Shown in pieces: positions 25,136-39,734 of a stretch of DNA of 64,000 bases. The stretch's first letter is position 1, and each line of letters begins with the position of its first letter. The notes beneath the pieces are model-generated. The model was not told where the DNA came from. It worked only from the letters and a program-made list of their open reading frames with translations, and did no database searches. Source of the DNA: Diadophis punctatus similis (Eukaryota > Chordata > Lepidosauria > Squamata > Dipsadidae); the NCBI GenBank assembly GCA_023053685.1, contig JALIGW010000254.1, forward strand, positions 62,001-126,000. The letters run 5' to 3'. The translations under genes were made by a program, and so were the position numbers.

Positions 25136-28100
25136 CAGGCTGGAAAGCCGAATTCTCGCTTGATTTTTGATTCCGACCTTTCACTGAAGAGCTAGCCCAA
25201 GGTCTAACACAGCATTCGCCTTATTTCTCAATTCAGCCCAAAAACATCACTTTTGACAAACACCTCAGAAATGAAAAAGAAACACATATTCCTGTTCCCC
25301 ACGGGCTGGAAAGCCAAATTCTCGCTTGATTTTCGATTCCGAGCCTACCCTGAAGAGCTAGCCGAAAGTCTAACACAGCATTCGCCTTAGGATTCAATTC
25401 AGTCCAAAAACATCACTTTTGACAAACACCTCAGAAATGAAAAAGAAACACATATTCCTGTTCCCCACGTGCTGGAAAGCCGAATTCTCGCTTGAATTTT
25501 GATTCCGAGCCTACCCTGAAGAGCTAGCCCAATGTCTAACACAGCATTCGCCTTAGGATTCAATTGTCCAAAAACATCACTTTTGACAAACACCTCAGAA
25601 ATGAAAAAGAAACACATATTCCTGTTCCCCACATGCTGGAAAGCTGAATTCTCGCTTGATTTTCGATTCCGAGCCTACTCTGAAGAGCTAGCCCAAAGTC
25701 TAACACAGCATTCGCCTTAGGATTCAATTCAGCCCAAAAACATCACTTTTGACAAACACCTCAGAAATGAAAAAGAAACACATATTCCTGTTCCCCACGG
25801 GCTGGAAAGCCGAATTCTCGCTTGATTTTCGATTCCAAGCCTACCCTGAAGAGCTAGCCCAAAGTCTAACACAGCATTCGCCTTAGGACTCAATACAGCC
25901 AAAAAACATGACTTTTGACAAACACCTCAGAAATGAAAATGAAACACATATTCCTGTTCCCCACAGGCTGGAAAGCCGAATTCTCGCTTGATTTTTGATT
26001 CCGACCTTTCCCTGAAGAGCTAGCCCAAGGTCTAACACAGCATTCGCCTTATTTCTCAATTCAGCCCAAAAACATCACTTTTGACAAACACCTCAGAAAT
26101 GAAAAAGAAACACATATTCCTGTTCCCCACGGGCTGGAAAGCCAAATTCTCACTTGATTTTCGATTCCGAACCTACCCTGAAGAGCTAGCCGAAAGTCTA
26201 ACACAGCATTCGCCTTAGGATTCAATTCAGTCCAAAAACATCACTTTTGACAAACACCTCAGAAATGAAAATGAAACACATATTCCTGTTCCCCACAGGC
26301 TGGAAAGCCGAATTCTCGCTTGATTTTTGATTCCGAGCTTTCCCTGAACAGAAAGCCCAATGTCTAACACGGAATTCGCCTTAGTTCTCAATTCAGCCCA
26401 AAAACATCACTTTTGACAAACACCTCAGAAATGAAAAAGAAACACATATAGTCCTGTTCCCCACAGGCTGGAAAACCGAATTCTCACTTGATTTTCGATT
26501 CCGAGCCTACCCTGAAGAGCTAGCCCAAAGTCTAACACAGCATTCGCCTTAGGACTCAATACAGCCAAAAAACATGACTTTTGACAAACACCTCAGAAAT
26601 GAAAATGAAACACATATTCCTGTTCCCCACAGGCTGGAAAGCCGAATTCTCGCTTGATTTTTGATTCCGACCTTTCCCTGAAGAGCTAGCCCAAAGTCTA
26701 ACACAGCATTCGCCTTAGGACTCAATACAGCCAAAAAACATGACTTTTGACAAACACCTCAGAAATGAAAATGAAACACATATTCCTGTTCCCCACAGGC
26801 TGGAAAGCCGAATTCTCGCTTGATTTTCGATTCCAAGCCTACCCTGAAGAGCTAGCCCAAAGTCTAACACAGCATTCGCCTTAGGACTCAATACAGCCAA
26901 AAAACATGACTTTTGACAAACACCTCAGAAATGAAAATGAAACACATATTCCTGTTCCCCACAGGCTGGAAAGCCGAATTCTCGCTTGATTTTTGATTCC
27001 GACCTTTCCCTGAAGAGCTAGCCCAAGGTCTAACACAGCATTCGCCTTATTTCTCAATTCAGCCCAAAAACATCACTTTTGACAAACACCTCAGAAATGA
27101 AAAAGAAACACATATTCCTGTTCCCCACGGGCTGGAAAGCCAAATTCTCGCTTGATTTTCGATTCCGAGCCTACCCTGAAGAGCTAGCCGAAAGTCTAAC
27201 ACAGCATTCGCCTTAGGATTCAATTCAGTCCAAAAACATCACTTTTGACAAACACCTCAGAAATGAAAAAGAAACACATATTCCTGTTCCCCACGTGCTG
27301 GAAAGCCGAATTCTCGCTTGAATTTTGATTCCGAGCCTACCCTGAAGAGCTAGCCCAAAGTCTAACACAGCATTCGCCTTAGTTCTCAATTCAGCCAAAA
27401 AACATGACTTTTGACAAACACCTCAGAAATGAAAAAGAAACACATATTCCTGTTCCCCACGTGCTGGAAAGCCGAATTCTCGCTTGATTTTCGATTCCGA
27501 GCCTACCCTGAAGAGCTAGCCCAAAGTCTAACACAGCATTCGCCTTAGGACTCAATACAGCCAAAAAACATGACTTTTGACAAACACCTCAGAAATGAAA
27601 ATGAAACACATATTCCTGTTCCCCACAGGCTGGAAAGCCGAATTCTCGCTTGATTTTTGATTCCGACCTTTCCCTGAAGAGCTAGCCCAAAGTCTAACAC
27701 AGCATTCGCCTTAGGACTCAATACAGCCAAAAAACATGACTTTTGACAAACACCTCAGAAATGAAAATGAAACACATATTCCTGTTCCCCACGTGCTGGA
27801 AAGCCGGATTCTCGCTTAATTTTCGATTCCGACCTTTCCCTGAAGAGCTAGCCCAATGTCTAACACGGAATTCGCCTTAGTTCTCAATTCAGCCAAAAAA
27901 CATCACTTTTTACAAACACCTCAGAAATGAAAAAGAAACACATATTCCTGTTCCCCACGGGCTGGAAAGCCAAATTCTCACTTGATTTTCGATTCCGAAC
28001 CTACCCTGAAGAGCTAGCCGAAAGTCTAACACAGCATTCGCCTTAGGATTCAATTCAGTCCAAAAACATCACTTTTGAAAAACACCTCAGAAATGAAAAA

Positions 28101-31100
28101 GAAACACATATTCCTGTTCCCCACGTGCTGGAAAGCCGAATTCTCGCTTGAATTTTGATTCCGAGCCTACCCTGAAGAGCTAGCCCAAAGTCTAACACAG
28201 CATTCGCCTTAGGACTCAATACAGCCAAAAAACATGACTTTTGACAAAAACCTCAGAAATGAAAATGAAACACATATTCCTGTTCCCCACAGGCTGGAAA
28301 GCCGAATTCTCGCTTGATTTTTGATTCCGAGCTTTCCCTGAACAGAAAGCCCAATGTCTAACACGGAATTCGCCTTAGTTCTCAATTCATCCCAAAAACA
28401 TCACTTTTGACAAACACCTCAGAAATGAAAAAGAAACACATATAGTCCTGTTCCCCACAGGCTGGAAAGCCAAATTCTCGCTTGATTTTCGATTCCGAGC
28501 CTACCCTGAAGAGCTAGCCCAAAGTCTAACACAGCATTCGCCTTAGGACTCAATACAGCCAAAAAACATGACTTTTGACAAACACCTCAGAAATGAAAAT
28601 GAAACACATATTCCTGTTCCCCACAGGCTGGAAAGCCGAATTCTCGCTTGATTTTCGATTCCAAGCCTACCCTGAAGAGCTAGCCCAAAGTCTAACACAG
28701 CATTCGCCTTAGGACTCAATACAGCCAAAAAACATGACTTTTGACAAACACCTCAGAAATGAAAATGAAACACATATTCCTGTTCCCCACAGGCTGGAAA
28801 GCCGAATTCTCGCTTGATTTTTGATTCCGACCTTTCCCTGAAGAGCTAGCCCAAGGTCTAACACAGCATTCGCCTTATTTCTCAATTCAGCCCAAAAACA
28901 TCACTTTTGACAAACACCTCAGAAATGAAAAAGAAACACATATTCCTGTTCCCCACGTGCTGGAAAGCCAAATTCTCGCTTGATTTTCGATTCCGAGCCT
29001 ACCCTGAAGAGCTAGCCGAAAGTCTAACACAGCATTCGCCTTAGGATTCAATTCAGTCCAAAAACATCACTTTTGACAAACACCTCAGAAATGAAAATGA
29101 AACACATATTCCTGTTCCCCACAGGCTGGAAAGCCGAATTCTCGCTTGATTTTTGATTCCGACCTTTCCCTGAAGAGCTAGCCCAAAGTCTAACACAACA
29201 TTCGCCTTAGGACTCAATACAGCCAAAAAACATGACTTTTGACAAACACCTCAGAAATGAAAATGAAACACATATTCCTGTTCCCCACAGGCTGGGAAGC
29301 CGAATTCTCGCTTGATTTTTGATTCCGACCTTTCCCTGAAGAGCTAGCCCAAAGTCTAACACAGCATTCGCCTTAGGACTCAATACAGCCAAAAAACATG
29401 ACTTTTGACAAACACCTCAGAAATGAAAATGAAACACATATTCCAGTTCCCCACGTGCTGGAAAGCCGAATTCTCGCTTAATTTTCAATTCCGACCTTTC
29501 CCTGAAGAGCTAGCCCAATGTCTAACACGGAATTCGCCTTAGTTCTCAATTCAGCCAAAAAACATCACTTTTGACAAACACCTCAGAAATGAAAAAGAAA
29601 CACATATTCCTGTTCCCCCCGGGCTGGAAAGCCAAATTCTCACTTGATTTTCGATTCCGAACCTACCCTGAAGAGCTAGCCGAAAGTCTAACACAGCATT
29701 CGCCTTAGGATTCAATTCAGTCCAAAAACATCACTTTTGACAAACACCTCAGAAATGAAAAAGAAACACATATTCCTGTTCCCCACGTGCTGGAAAGCCG
29801 AATTCTAGCTTGAATTTTGATTCGGAGCCTACCCTGAAGAGCTAGCCCAAAGTCTAACATAGCATTCGCCTTAGGACTCAATACAGCCAAAAAACATGAC
29901 TTTTGACAAACACCTCAGAAATGAAAATGAAACACATATTCCTGTTCCCCACAGGCTGGAAAGCCGAATTCTCGCTTGATTTTTGATTCCGAGCTTTCCC
30001 TGAACAGAAAGCCCAATGTCTAACACGGAATTCGCCTTAGTTCTCAATTCAGCCCAAAAACATCACTTTTGACAAACACCTCAGAAATGAAAAAGAAACA
30101 CATATAGTCCTGTTCCCCACAGGCTGGAAAGCCGAATTCTCGCTTGATTTTCGATTCCGAGCCTACCCTGAAGAGCTAGCCCAAAGTCTAACACAGCATT
30201 CGCCTTAGGACTCAATACAGCCAAAAAACATGACTTTTGACAAACACCTCAGAAATGAAAATGAAACACATATTCCTGTTCCCCACAGGCTGGAAAGCCG
30301 AATTCTCGCTTGATTTTTGATTCCGACCTTTCCCTGAAGAGCTAGCCCAAAGTCTAACACAGCATTCGCCTTAGGACTCAATACAGCCAAAAAACATGAC
30401 TTTTGACAAACACCTCAGAAATGAAAATGAAACACATATTCCTGTTCCCCACAGGCTGGAAAGCCGAATTCTCGCTTGATTTTCGATTCCAAGCCTACCC
30501 TGAAGAGCTAGCCCAAAGTCTAACACAGCATTCGCCTTAGGACTCAATACAGCCAAAAAACATGACTTTTGACAAACACCTCAGAAATGAAAATGAAACA
30601 CATATTCCTGTTCCCCACAGGCTGGAAAGCCGAATTCTCGCTTGATTTTTGATTCTGACCTTTCCCTGAAGAGCTAGCCCAAGGTCTAACACAGCATTCG
30701 CCTTATTTCTCAATTCAGCCCAAAAACATCACTTTTGACAAACACCTCAGAAATGAAAAAGAAACACATATTCCTGTTCCCCACGGGCTGGAAAGCCAAA
30801 TTCTCGCTTGATTTTCGATTCCGAGCCTACCCTGAAGAGCTAGCCGAAAGTCTAACACAGCATTCGCCTTAGGATTCAATTCAGTCCAAAAACATCACTT
30901 TTGACAAACACCTCAGAAATGAAAGAGAAACACATATTCCTGTTCCCCACAGGCTGGAAAGCCGAATTCTCGCTTGAATTTTGATTCCGAGCCTACCCTG
31001 AAGAGCTAGCCCAAAGTCTAACACAGCATTCGCCTTAGTGCTCAATTCAGCCAAAAAACATGACTTTTGACAAACACCTCAGAAATGAAAAAGAAACACA

Positions 31101-34100
31101 TATTCCTGTTCCCCACGTGCTGGAAAGCCGAATTCTCGCTTGATTTTCGATTCCGAGCCTACCCTGAAGAGCTAGCCCAAAGTCTAACACAGCATTCGCC
31201 TTAGGACTCAATACAGCCAAAAAACATGACTTTTGACAAACACCTCAGAAATGAAAATGAAACACATATTCCTGTTCCCCACAGGCTGGAAAGCCGAATT
31301 CTCGCTTGATTTTTGATTCCGACCTTTCCCTGAAGAGCTAGCCCAAAGTCTAACACAGCATTCGCCTTAGGACTCAATACAGCCAAAAAACATGACTTTT
31401 GACAAACACCTCAGAAATGAAAATGAAACACATATTCCTGTTCCCCACAGGCTGGAAAGCCGAATTCTCGCTTGATTTTTGATTCCGACCTTTCCCTGAA
31501 GAGCTAGCCCAAAGTCTAACACAGCATTCGCCTTAGGACTCAATACAGCCAAAAAACATGACTTTTGACAAACACCTCAGAAATGAAAATGAAACACATA
31601 TTCCTGTTCCCCACGTGCTGGAAAGCCGAATTCTCGCTTGATTTTCGATTCCGACCTTTCCCTGAAGAGCTAGCCCAATGTCTAACACGGAATTCGCCTT
31701 AGTTCTCAATTCAGCCAAAAAACATCACTTTTGACAAACACATCAGAAATGAAAAAGAAACACATATTCCTGTTCCCCACATGCTGGAAAGCCGAATTCT
31801 CGCTTGAATTTTGATTCCGAGCCTACCCTGAAGAGCTAGCCCAAGGTCTAACACAGCATTCGCCTTATTTCTCAATTCAGCCCAAAAACATCACTTTTGA
31901 CAAACACCTCAGAAATGAAAAAGAAACACATATTCCTGTTCCCCACGGGCTGGAAAGCCGAATTCTCGCTTGATTTTTGATTCCGACCTTTCCCTGAAGA
32001 GCTAGCCCAAGGTCTAATACAGCATTCGCCTTAGGATTCAATTCAGCCCAAAAACATCACTTTTGACAAACACCTCAGAAATGAAAAAGAAAGACATATT
32101 CCTGTTCCCCACGTGCTGGAAAGCCAAATTCTCGCTTGATTTTCGATTCCGAGCCTACCCTGAAGAGCTAGCCGAAAGTCTAACACAGCATTCACCTTAG
32201 GATTCAATTCAGTCCAAAAACATCACTTTTGACAAACACCTCAGAAATGAAAAAGAAACACATATTCCTGTTCCCCACGTGCTGGAAAGCCGAATTCTCG
32301 CTTGAATTTTGATTCCGAGCCTACCCTGAAGAGCTAGCCCAAAGTCTAACACAGCATTCGCCTTAGGATTCAATACAGCCAAAAAACATGACTTTTGACA
32401 ATCACCTCAGAAATGAAAATGAAACACATATTCCTGTTCCCCACAGGCTGGAAAGCCGAATTCTCGCTTGATTTTCGATTCCGAGCCTACCCTGAAGAGC
32501 TAGCCCAAAGTCTAACACAGCATTCGCCTTAGGATTCAATTCAGTCCAAAAACATCACTTTTGACAAACACCTCAGAAATGAAAATGAAACACATATTCC
32601 TGTTCCCCACAGGCTGGAAAGCCGAATTCTCGCTTGATTTTTGATTCCGAGCTTTCCCTGAACAGAAAGCCCAATGTCTAACACGGAATTCGCCTTATTT
32701 CTCAATTCAGCCCAAAAACATCACTTTTGACAAACACCTCAGAAATGAAAAAGAAACACATATAGTCCTATTCCCCACAGGCTGGAAAGCCGAATTCTCG
32801 CTTGATTTTCGATTCCGAGCCTACCCTGAAGAGCTAGCCCAAAGTCTAACACAGCATTCGCCTTAGGACTCAATACAGCCAAAAAACATGACTTTTGACA
32901 AACACCTCAGAAATGAAAATGAAACACATATTCCTGTTCCCCACAGGCTGGAAAGCCGAATTCTCGCTTGATTTTTGATTCCGACCTTTCCCTGAAGAGC
33001 TAGCCCAAAGTCTAACACAGCATTCGCCTTAGGACTCAATACAGCCAAAAAACATGACTTTTGACAAACACCTCAGAAATGAAAATGAAACACATATTCC
33101 TGTTCCCCACAGGCTGGAAAGCCGAATTCTCGCTTGATTTTCGATTCCAAGCCTACCCTGAAGAGCTAGCCCAAAGTCTAACACAGCATTCGCCTTAGGA
33201 CTCAATACAGCCAAAAAACATGACTTTTGACAAACACCTCAGAAATGAAAATGAAACACATATTCCTGTTCCCCACAGGCTAGAAAGCCGAATTCTCGCT
33301 TCATTTTTGATTCCGACCTTTCCCTGAAGAGCTAGCCCAAGGTCTAACACAGCATTCGCCTTATTTCTCAATTCAGCCCAAAAACATCACTTTTGACAAA
33401 CACCTCAGAAATGAAAAAGAAACACATATTCCTGTTCCCCACGGGCTGGAAAGCCAAATTCTCGCTTGATTTTCGATTCCGAGCCTACCCTGAAGAGCTA
33501 GCCGAAAGTCTAACACAGCATTCGCCTTAGGATTCAATTCAGTCCAAAAACATCACTTTTGACAAACACCTCAGAAATGAAAGAGAAACACATATTCCTG
33601 TTCCCCACGTGCTGGAAAGCCGAATTATCGCTTGAATTTTGATTCCGAGCCTACCCTGAAGAGCTAGCCCAAAGTCTAACACAGCATTCGCCTTAGTGCT
33701 CAATTCAGCCAAAAAACATGACTTTTGACAAACACCTCAGAAATGAAAAAGAAACACATATTCCTGTTCCCCACGTGCTGGAAAGCCGAATTCTCGCTTG
33801 ATTTTCGATTCCGAGCCTACCCTGAAGAGCTAGCCCAAAGTCTAACACAGCATTCGCCTTAGGACTCAATACAGCCAAAAAACATGACTTTTGACAAACA
33901 CCTCAGAAATGAAAATGAAACACATATTCCTGTTCCCCACAGGCTGGAAAGCCGAATTCTCGCTTGATTTTTGATTCCGACCTTTCCCTGAAGAGCTAGC
34001 CCAAAGTCTAACACAGCATTCGCCTTAGGACTCAATACAGCCAAAAAAACATGACTTTTGACAAACACCTCAGAAATGAAAATGAAACACATATTCCTGT

Positions 34101-34369
34101 TCCCCACAGGCTGGAAAGCCGAATTCTCGCTTGATTTTTTGATTCCGACCTTTCCCTGAAGAGCTAGCCCAAAGTCTAACACAGCATTCGCCTTAGGACT
34201 CAATACTGCCAAAAAACATGACTTTTGACAAACACCTCAGAAATGAAAATGAAACACATATTCCTGTTCCCCACGTGCTGGAAAGCCGAATTCTCGCTTG
34301 ATTTTCGATTCCGACCTTTCCTGAAGAGCTAGCCCAATGTCTAACACGGAATTCGCCTTAGTTCTCAAT
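25136..34369 (+). repeat. Mosaic higher-order domain (10-, 12- and 16-monomer spacings)
   Basis: TGAACAG marker monomers at 26,346, 28,340, 30,002 and 32,660 are spaced 1,994, 1,662 and 2,658 bp, that is 12, 10 and 16 monomers. Flanking monomer order is conserved around each marker, with whole-monomer gains and losses between them. Private variants include GAAAACCGAATTC (26,471), a GGATTCTCGCTTAATTTT monomer (near 27,805), GCTTAATTTTCAATT (29,476), GAAAGAGAAAC (30,921 and 33,582) and GACAATCACC (32,398). A 34-kb monomer with extra A and T bases (A-run at about 34,045; T-run at about 34,135) shows homopolymer slippage or assembly error. Confidence 0.75.
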
Positions 34370-35249
34370 TCAGCCCAAAAACATCACTTTTGACAAACAC
34401 CTCAGAAATGAAAAAGAAACACATATTCCTGTTCCCCACATGCTGGAAAGCCGAATTCTCGCTTGAATTTTGATTCCGAGCCTACCCTGAAGAGCTAGCC
34501 CAAGGTCTAACACAGCATTCGCCTTATTTCTCAATTCAGCCCCAAAAACATCACTTTTGACAAACACCTCAGAAATGAAAAAGAAACACATATTCCTGTT
34601 CCCCACGGGCTGGAAAGCCGAATTCTCGCTTGATTTTTGATTCCGACCTTTCCCTGAAGAGCTAGCCCAAGGTCTAATACAGCATTCGCCTTAGGATTCA
34701 ATTCAGCCCAAAAACATCACTTTTGACAAACACCTCAGAAATGAAAAAGAAAGACATATTCCTGTTCCCCACGTGCTGGAAAGCCAAATTCTCGCTTGAT
34801 TTTCGATTCCGAGCCTACCCTGAAGAGCTAGCCCAAAGTCTAACACAGCATTCGCCTTAGGATTCAATTCAGTCCAAAAACATCACTTTTGACAAACACC
34901 TCAGAAATGAAAAAGAAACACATATTCCTGTTCCCCACGGGCTGGAAAGCCGAATTCTCGCTTGAATTTTGATTCCGAGCCTACCCTGAAGAGCTAGCCC
35001 AAAGTCTAACACAGCATTCGCCTTAGGATTCAATTCAGTCCAAAAACATCACTTTTGACAAACACCTCAGAAATGAAAAAGAAACACATATTCCTGTTCC
35101 CCGCGGGCTGGAAAGCCGAATTCTCGCTTGATTTTTGATTCCGACCTTTCCCTGAAGAGCTAGCCCAAGGTCTAACACAGCATTCGCCTTAGGATTCAAT
35201 TCAGCCCAAAAACATCACTTTTGACAAACACCTCAGAAATGAAAAAGAA
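34370..35249 (+). repeat. Satellite block with 3-monomer local duplication
   Basis: A 498-bp (3-monomer) series repeats here and runs into the next block: the private CCCCGCGGG occurs at 35,101 and 35,599, each preceded by the same ACGGGC / GAATTTTG monomer (34,937 and 35,435). No non-satellite sequence is present. Confidence 0.65.
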
Positions 35250-37530
35250 AGACATATTCCTGTTCCCCACGTGCTGGAAAGCCAAATTCTCGCTTGATTT
35301 TCGATTCCGAGCCTACCCTGAAGAGCTAGCCGAAAGTCTAACACAGCATTCGCCTTAGGATTCAATTCAGTCCAAAAACATCACTTTTGACAAACACCTC
35401 AGAAATGAAAAAGAAACACATATTCCTGTTCCCCACGGGCTGGAAAGCCGAATTCTCGCTTGAATTTTGATTCCGAGCCTACCCTGAAGAGCTAGCCCAA
35501 AGTCTAACACAGCATTCGCCTTAGGATTCAATTCAGTCCAAAAACATCACTTTTGACAAACACCTCAGAAATGAAAAAGAAACACATATTCCTGTTCCCC
35601 GCGGGCTGGAAAGCCGAATTCTCGCTTGATTTTTGATTCCGACCTTTCCCTGAAGAGCTAGCCCAAGGTCTAACACAGCATTCGCCTTAGGATTCAATTC
35701 AGCCCAAAAACATCACTTTTGACAAACACCTCAGAAATGAAAAAGAAACACATATTCCTGTTCCCCATGGGCTGGAAAGCCGAATTCTCGCTTGATTTTT
35801 GATTCCGACCTTTCCCTGAAGAGCTAGCCCAAGGTCTAACACAGCATTCGCCTTAGGATTCAATTCAGCCCAAAAACATCACTTTTGACAAACACCTCAG
35901 AAATGAAAAAGAAACACATATTCCTGTTCCCCACGGGCTGGAAAGCCAAATTCTCGCTTGAATTTTGATTCCGAGCCTACCCTGAAGAGCTAGCCCAAGG
36001 TCTAACACAGCATTCGCCTTATTTCTCAATTCAGCCAAAAAACATCACTTTTGACAAACACATCAGAAATGAAAAAGAAACACATATTCCTGGTCCCCAC
36101 GTGCTGGAAAGCCGAATTCTCGCTTGAATTTTGATTCCGAGCCTACCCTGAAGAGCTAGCCCAAAGTCTAACACAGCATTCGCCTTAGGACTCAATACAG
36201 CCAAAAAACATGACTTTTGACAAACACCTCAGAAATGAAAATGAAACACATATTCCTGTTCCCCACAGGCTGGAAAGCCGAATTCTCGCTTGATTTTTGA
36301 TTCCGACCTTTCCCTGAAGAGCTAGCCCAAGGTCTAACACAGCATTCGCCTTATTTCTCAATTCAGCCCAAAAACATGACTTTTGACAAACACCTCAGAA
36401 ATGAAAATGAAACACATATTCCTGTTCCCCACAGGCTGGAAAGCCGAATTCTCGCTTGATTTTCGATTCCGAGCCTACCCTGAAGAGCTAGCCCAAATTC
36501 TAACACAGCATTCGCCTTAGGATTCAATTCAGTCCAAAAACATCACTTTTGACAAACACATCAGAAATGAAAATGAAACACATATTCCTGTTCCCCACAG
36601 GCTGGAAAGCTGAATTTTCTCTTGATTTTTGATTCCGACCTTTCCCTGAAGAGCTAGCCCAATGTCTAACACGGAATTCGCCTTAGTTCTCAATTCAGCC
36701 AAAAAACATCACTTTTGACAAACACATCAGAAATGAAAAAGAAACACATATTCCTGTTCCCCACATGCTGGAAAGCCGAATTCTCACTTGAATTTTGATT
36801 CCGAGCCTACCCTGAAGAGCTAGCCCAAGGTCTAACACAGCATTCGCCTTATTTCTCAATTCAGCCCAAAAACATGACTTTTGACAAACACCTCAGAAAT
36901 GAAAAAGAAACACATATTCCTGTTCCCCACGGGCTGGAAAGCCGAATTCTCGCTTGATTTTTGATTCCGACCTTTCCCTGAAGAGCTAGCCCAAGGTCTA
37001 ACACAGCATTCGCCTTAGGATTCAATTCAGCCCAAAAACATCACTTTTGACAAACACCTCAGAAATGAAAAAGAAAGACATATTCCTGTTCACCACGTGC
37101 TGGAAAGCCAAATTCTCGCTTGATTTTCGATTCCGAGCCTACCCTGAAGAGCTAGCCCAAAGTCTAACACAGCATTCGCCTTAGGACTCAATACAGCCAA
37201 AAAACATGACTTTTGACAAACACATCAGAAATGAAAATGAAACACATATTCCTGTTCCCCACAGGCTGGAAAGCCGAATTCTCGCTTGATTTTTGATTCC
37301 GACCTTTCCCTGAAGAGCTAGCCCAAAGTCTAACACAGCATTCGGCTTAGGACTCAATACAGCCAAAAAACATGACTTTTGACAAACACCTCAGAAATGA
37401 AAATGAAACACATAATTCTGTTCCCCACAGGCTGGAAAGCCGAATTCTCGCTTGATTTTCGATTCCGAGCCTACCCTGAAGAGCTAGCCCAAAGTCTAAC
37501 ACAGCATTCGCCTTAGGATTCAATTCAGTC
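35250..37530 (+). repeat. Dispersed duplication, left copy (partner 39,735-42,347)
   Basis: Five private variants recur at a constant offset of 4,485: the CCAAATTC junction (35,281), CCGCGGG (35,599), CCTGGTCCCC (36,091), CAAATTCTAAC (36,495) and GTTCACCACG (37,091). After an insertion in the partner the offset becomes 4,817 (CATAATTCTG at 37,411). The block ends about 37,530. Confidence 0.85.
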
Positions 37531-39734
37531 CAAAAAACATGACTTTTGACAATCACCTCAGAAATGAAAATGAAACACATATTCCTGTTCCCCACAGGCT
37601 GGAAAGCCGAATTCTCGCTTGATTTTCGATTCCGAGCCTACCCTGAAGAGCTAGCCCAAAGTCTAACACAGCATTCGCCTTAGGATTCAATTCAGTCCAA
37701 AAACATCACTTTTGACAAACACCTCAGAAATGAAAATGAAACACATATTCCTGTTCCCCACAGGCTGGAAAGCCGAATTCTCGCTTGATTTTTGATTCCG
37801 AGCTTTCCCTGAACAGAAAGCCCAATGTCTAACACGGAATTCGCCTTATTTCTCAATTCAGCCCAAAAACATCACTTTTGACAAACACCTCAGAAATGAA
37901 AAAGAAACACATATAGTCCTATTCCCCACAGGCTGGAAAGCCGAATTCTCGCTTGATTTTCGATTCCGAGCCTACCCTGAAGAGCTAGCCCAAAGTCTAA
38001 CACAGCATTCGCCTTAGGACTCAATACAGCCAAAAAACATGACTTTTGACAAACACCTCAGAAATGAAAATGAAACACATATTCCTGTTCCCCACAGGCT
38101 GGAAAGCCGAATTCTCGCTTGATTTTTGATTCCGACCTTTCCCTGAAGAGCTAGCCCAAAGTCTAACACAGCATTCGCCTTATTTCTCAATTCAGCCCAA
38201 AAACATCACTTTTGACAAACACCTCAGAAATGAAAAAGAAACACATATTCCTGTTCCCCACGGGCTGGAAAGCCAAATTCTCGCTTGATTTTCGATTCCG
38301 AGCCTACCCTGAAGAGCTAGCCGAAAGTCTAACACAGCATTCGCCTTAGGATTCAATTCAGTCCAAAAACATCACTTTTGACAAACACCTCAGAAATGAA
38401 AGAGAAACACATATTCCTGTTCCCCACGTGCTGGAAAGCCGAATTCTCGCTTGAATTTTGATTCCGAGCCTACCCTGAAGAGCTAGCCCAAAGTCTAACA
38501 CAGCATTCGCCTTAGTGCTCAATTCAGCCAAAAAACATGACTTTTGACAAACACCTCAGAAATGAAAAAGAAACACATATTCCTGTTCCCCACGTGCTGG
38601 AAAGCCGAATTCTCGCTTGATTTTCGATTCCGAGCCTACCCTGAAGAGCTAGCCCAAAGTCTAACACAGCATTCGCCTTAGGACTCAATACAGCCAAAAA
38701 ACATGACTTTTGACAAACACCTCAGAAATGAAAATGAAACACATATTCCTGTTCCCCACAGGCTGGAAAGCCGAATTCTCGCTTGATTTTTGATTCCGAC
38801 CTTTCCCTGAAGAGCTAGCCCAAAGTCTAACACAGCATTCGCCTTATTTCTCAATTCAGCCCAAAAACATCACTTTTGACAAACACCTCAGAAATGAAAA
38901 AGAAACACATATTCCTGTTCCCCACGGGCTGGAAAGCCAAATTCTCGCTTGATTTTCGATTCCGAGCCTACCCTGAAGAGCTAGCCGAAAGTCTAACACA
39001 GCATTCGCCTTAGGATTCAATTCAGTCCAAAAACATCACTTTTGACAAACACCTCAGAAATGAAAGAGAAACACATATTCCTGTTCCCCACGTGCTGGAA
39101 AGCCGAATTCTCGCTTGAATTTTGATTCCGAGCCTACCCTGAAGAGCTAGCCCAAAGTCTAACACAGCATTCGCCTTAGTGCTCAATTCAGCCAAAAAAC
39201 ATGACTTTTGACAAACACCTCAGAAATGAAAAAGAAACACATATTCCTGTTCCCCACGTGCTGGAAAGCCGAATTCTCGCTTGATTTTCGATTCCGAGCC
39301 TACCCTGAAGAGCTAGCCCAAAGTCTAACACAGCATTCGCCTTAGGACTCAATACAGCCAAAAAACATGACTTTTGACAAACACCTCAGAAATGAAAATG
39401 AAACACATATTCCTGTTCCCCACAGGCTGGAAAGCCGAATTCTCGCTTGATTTTTGATTCCGACCTTTCCCTGAAGAGCTAGCCCAAAGTCTAACACAGC
39501 ATTCGCCTTAGGACTCAATACAGCCAAAAAACATGACTTTTGACAAACACCTCAGAAATGAAAATGAAACACATATTCCTGTTCCCCACAGGCTGGAAAG
39601 CCGAATTCTCGCTTGATTTTTGATTCCGACCTTTCCCTGAAGAGCTAGCCCAAAGTCTAACACAGCATTCGCCTTAGGACTCAATACAGCCAAAAAACAT
39701 GACTTTTGACAAACACCTCAGAAATGAAAATGAA
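37531..39734 (+). repeat. Second copy of the 32.38-34.2 kb block, with internal 664-bp tandem duplication
   Basis: Private variants GACAATCACC and TATAGTCCTATTCCCC of 32.4-32.8 kb recur at an offset of 5,151 (32,761 to 37,912). From 38,181 the offset is 4,819, and after the internal 4-monomer tandem duplication (38,181-38,844 and 38,845-39,508; CTTAGTGCTC at 38,511 and 39,175) it is 5,483. Confidence 0.8.

Noticed and set aside
33859..34212. Longest minus-strand reading frame in the window (117 codons)
   Set aside because: It is two monomer frames joined by extra A and T bases in homopolymer runs near 34,045 and 34,135; slippage or sequencing error explains it.
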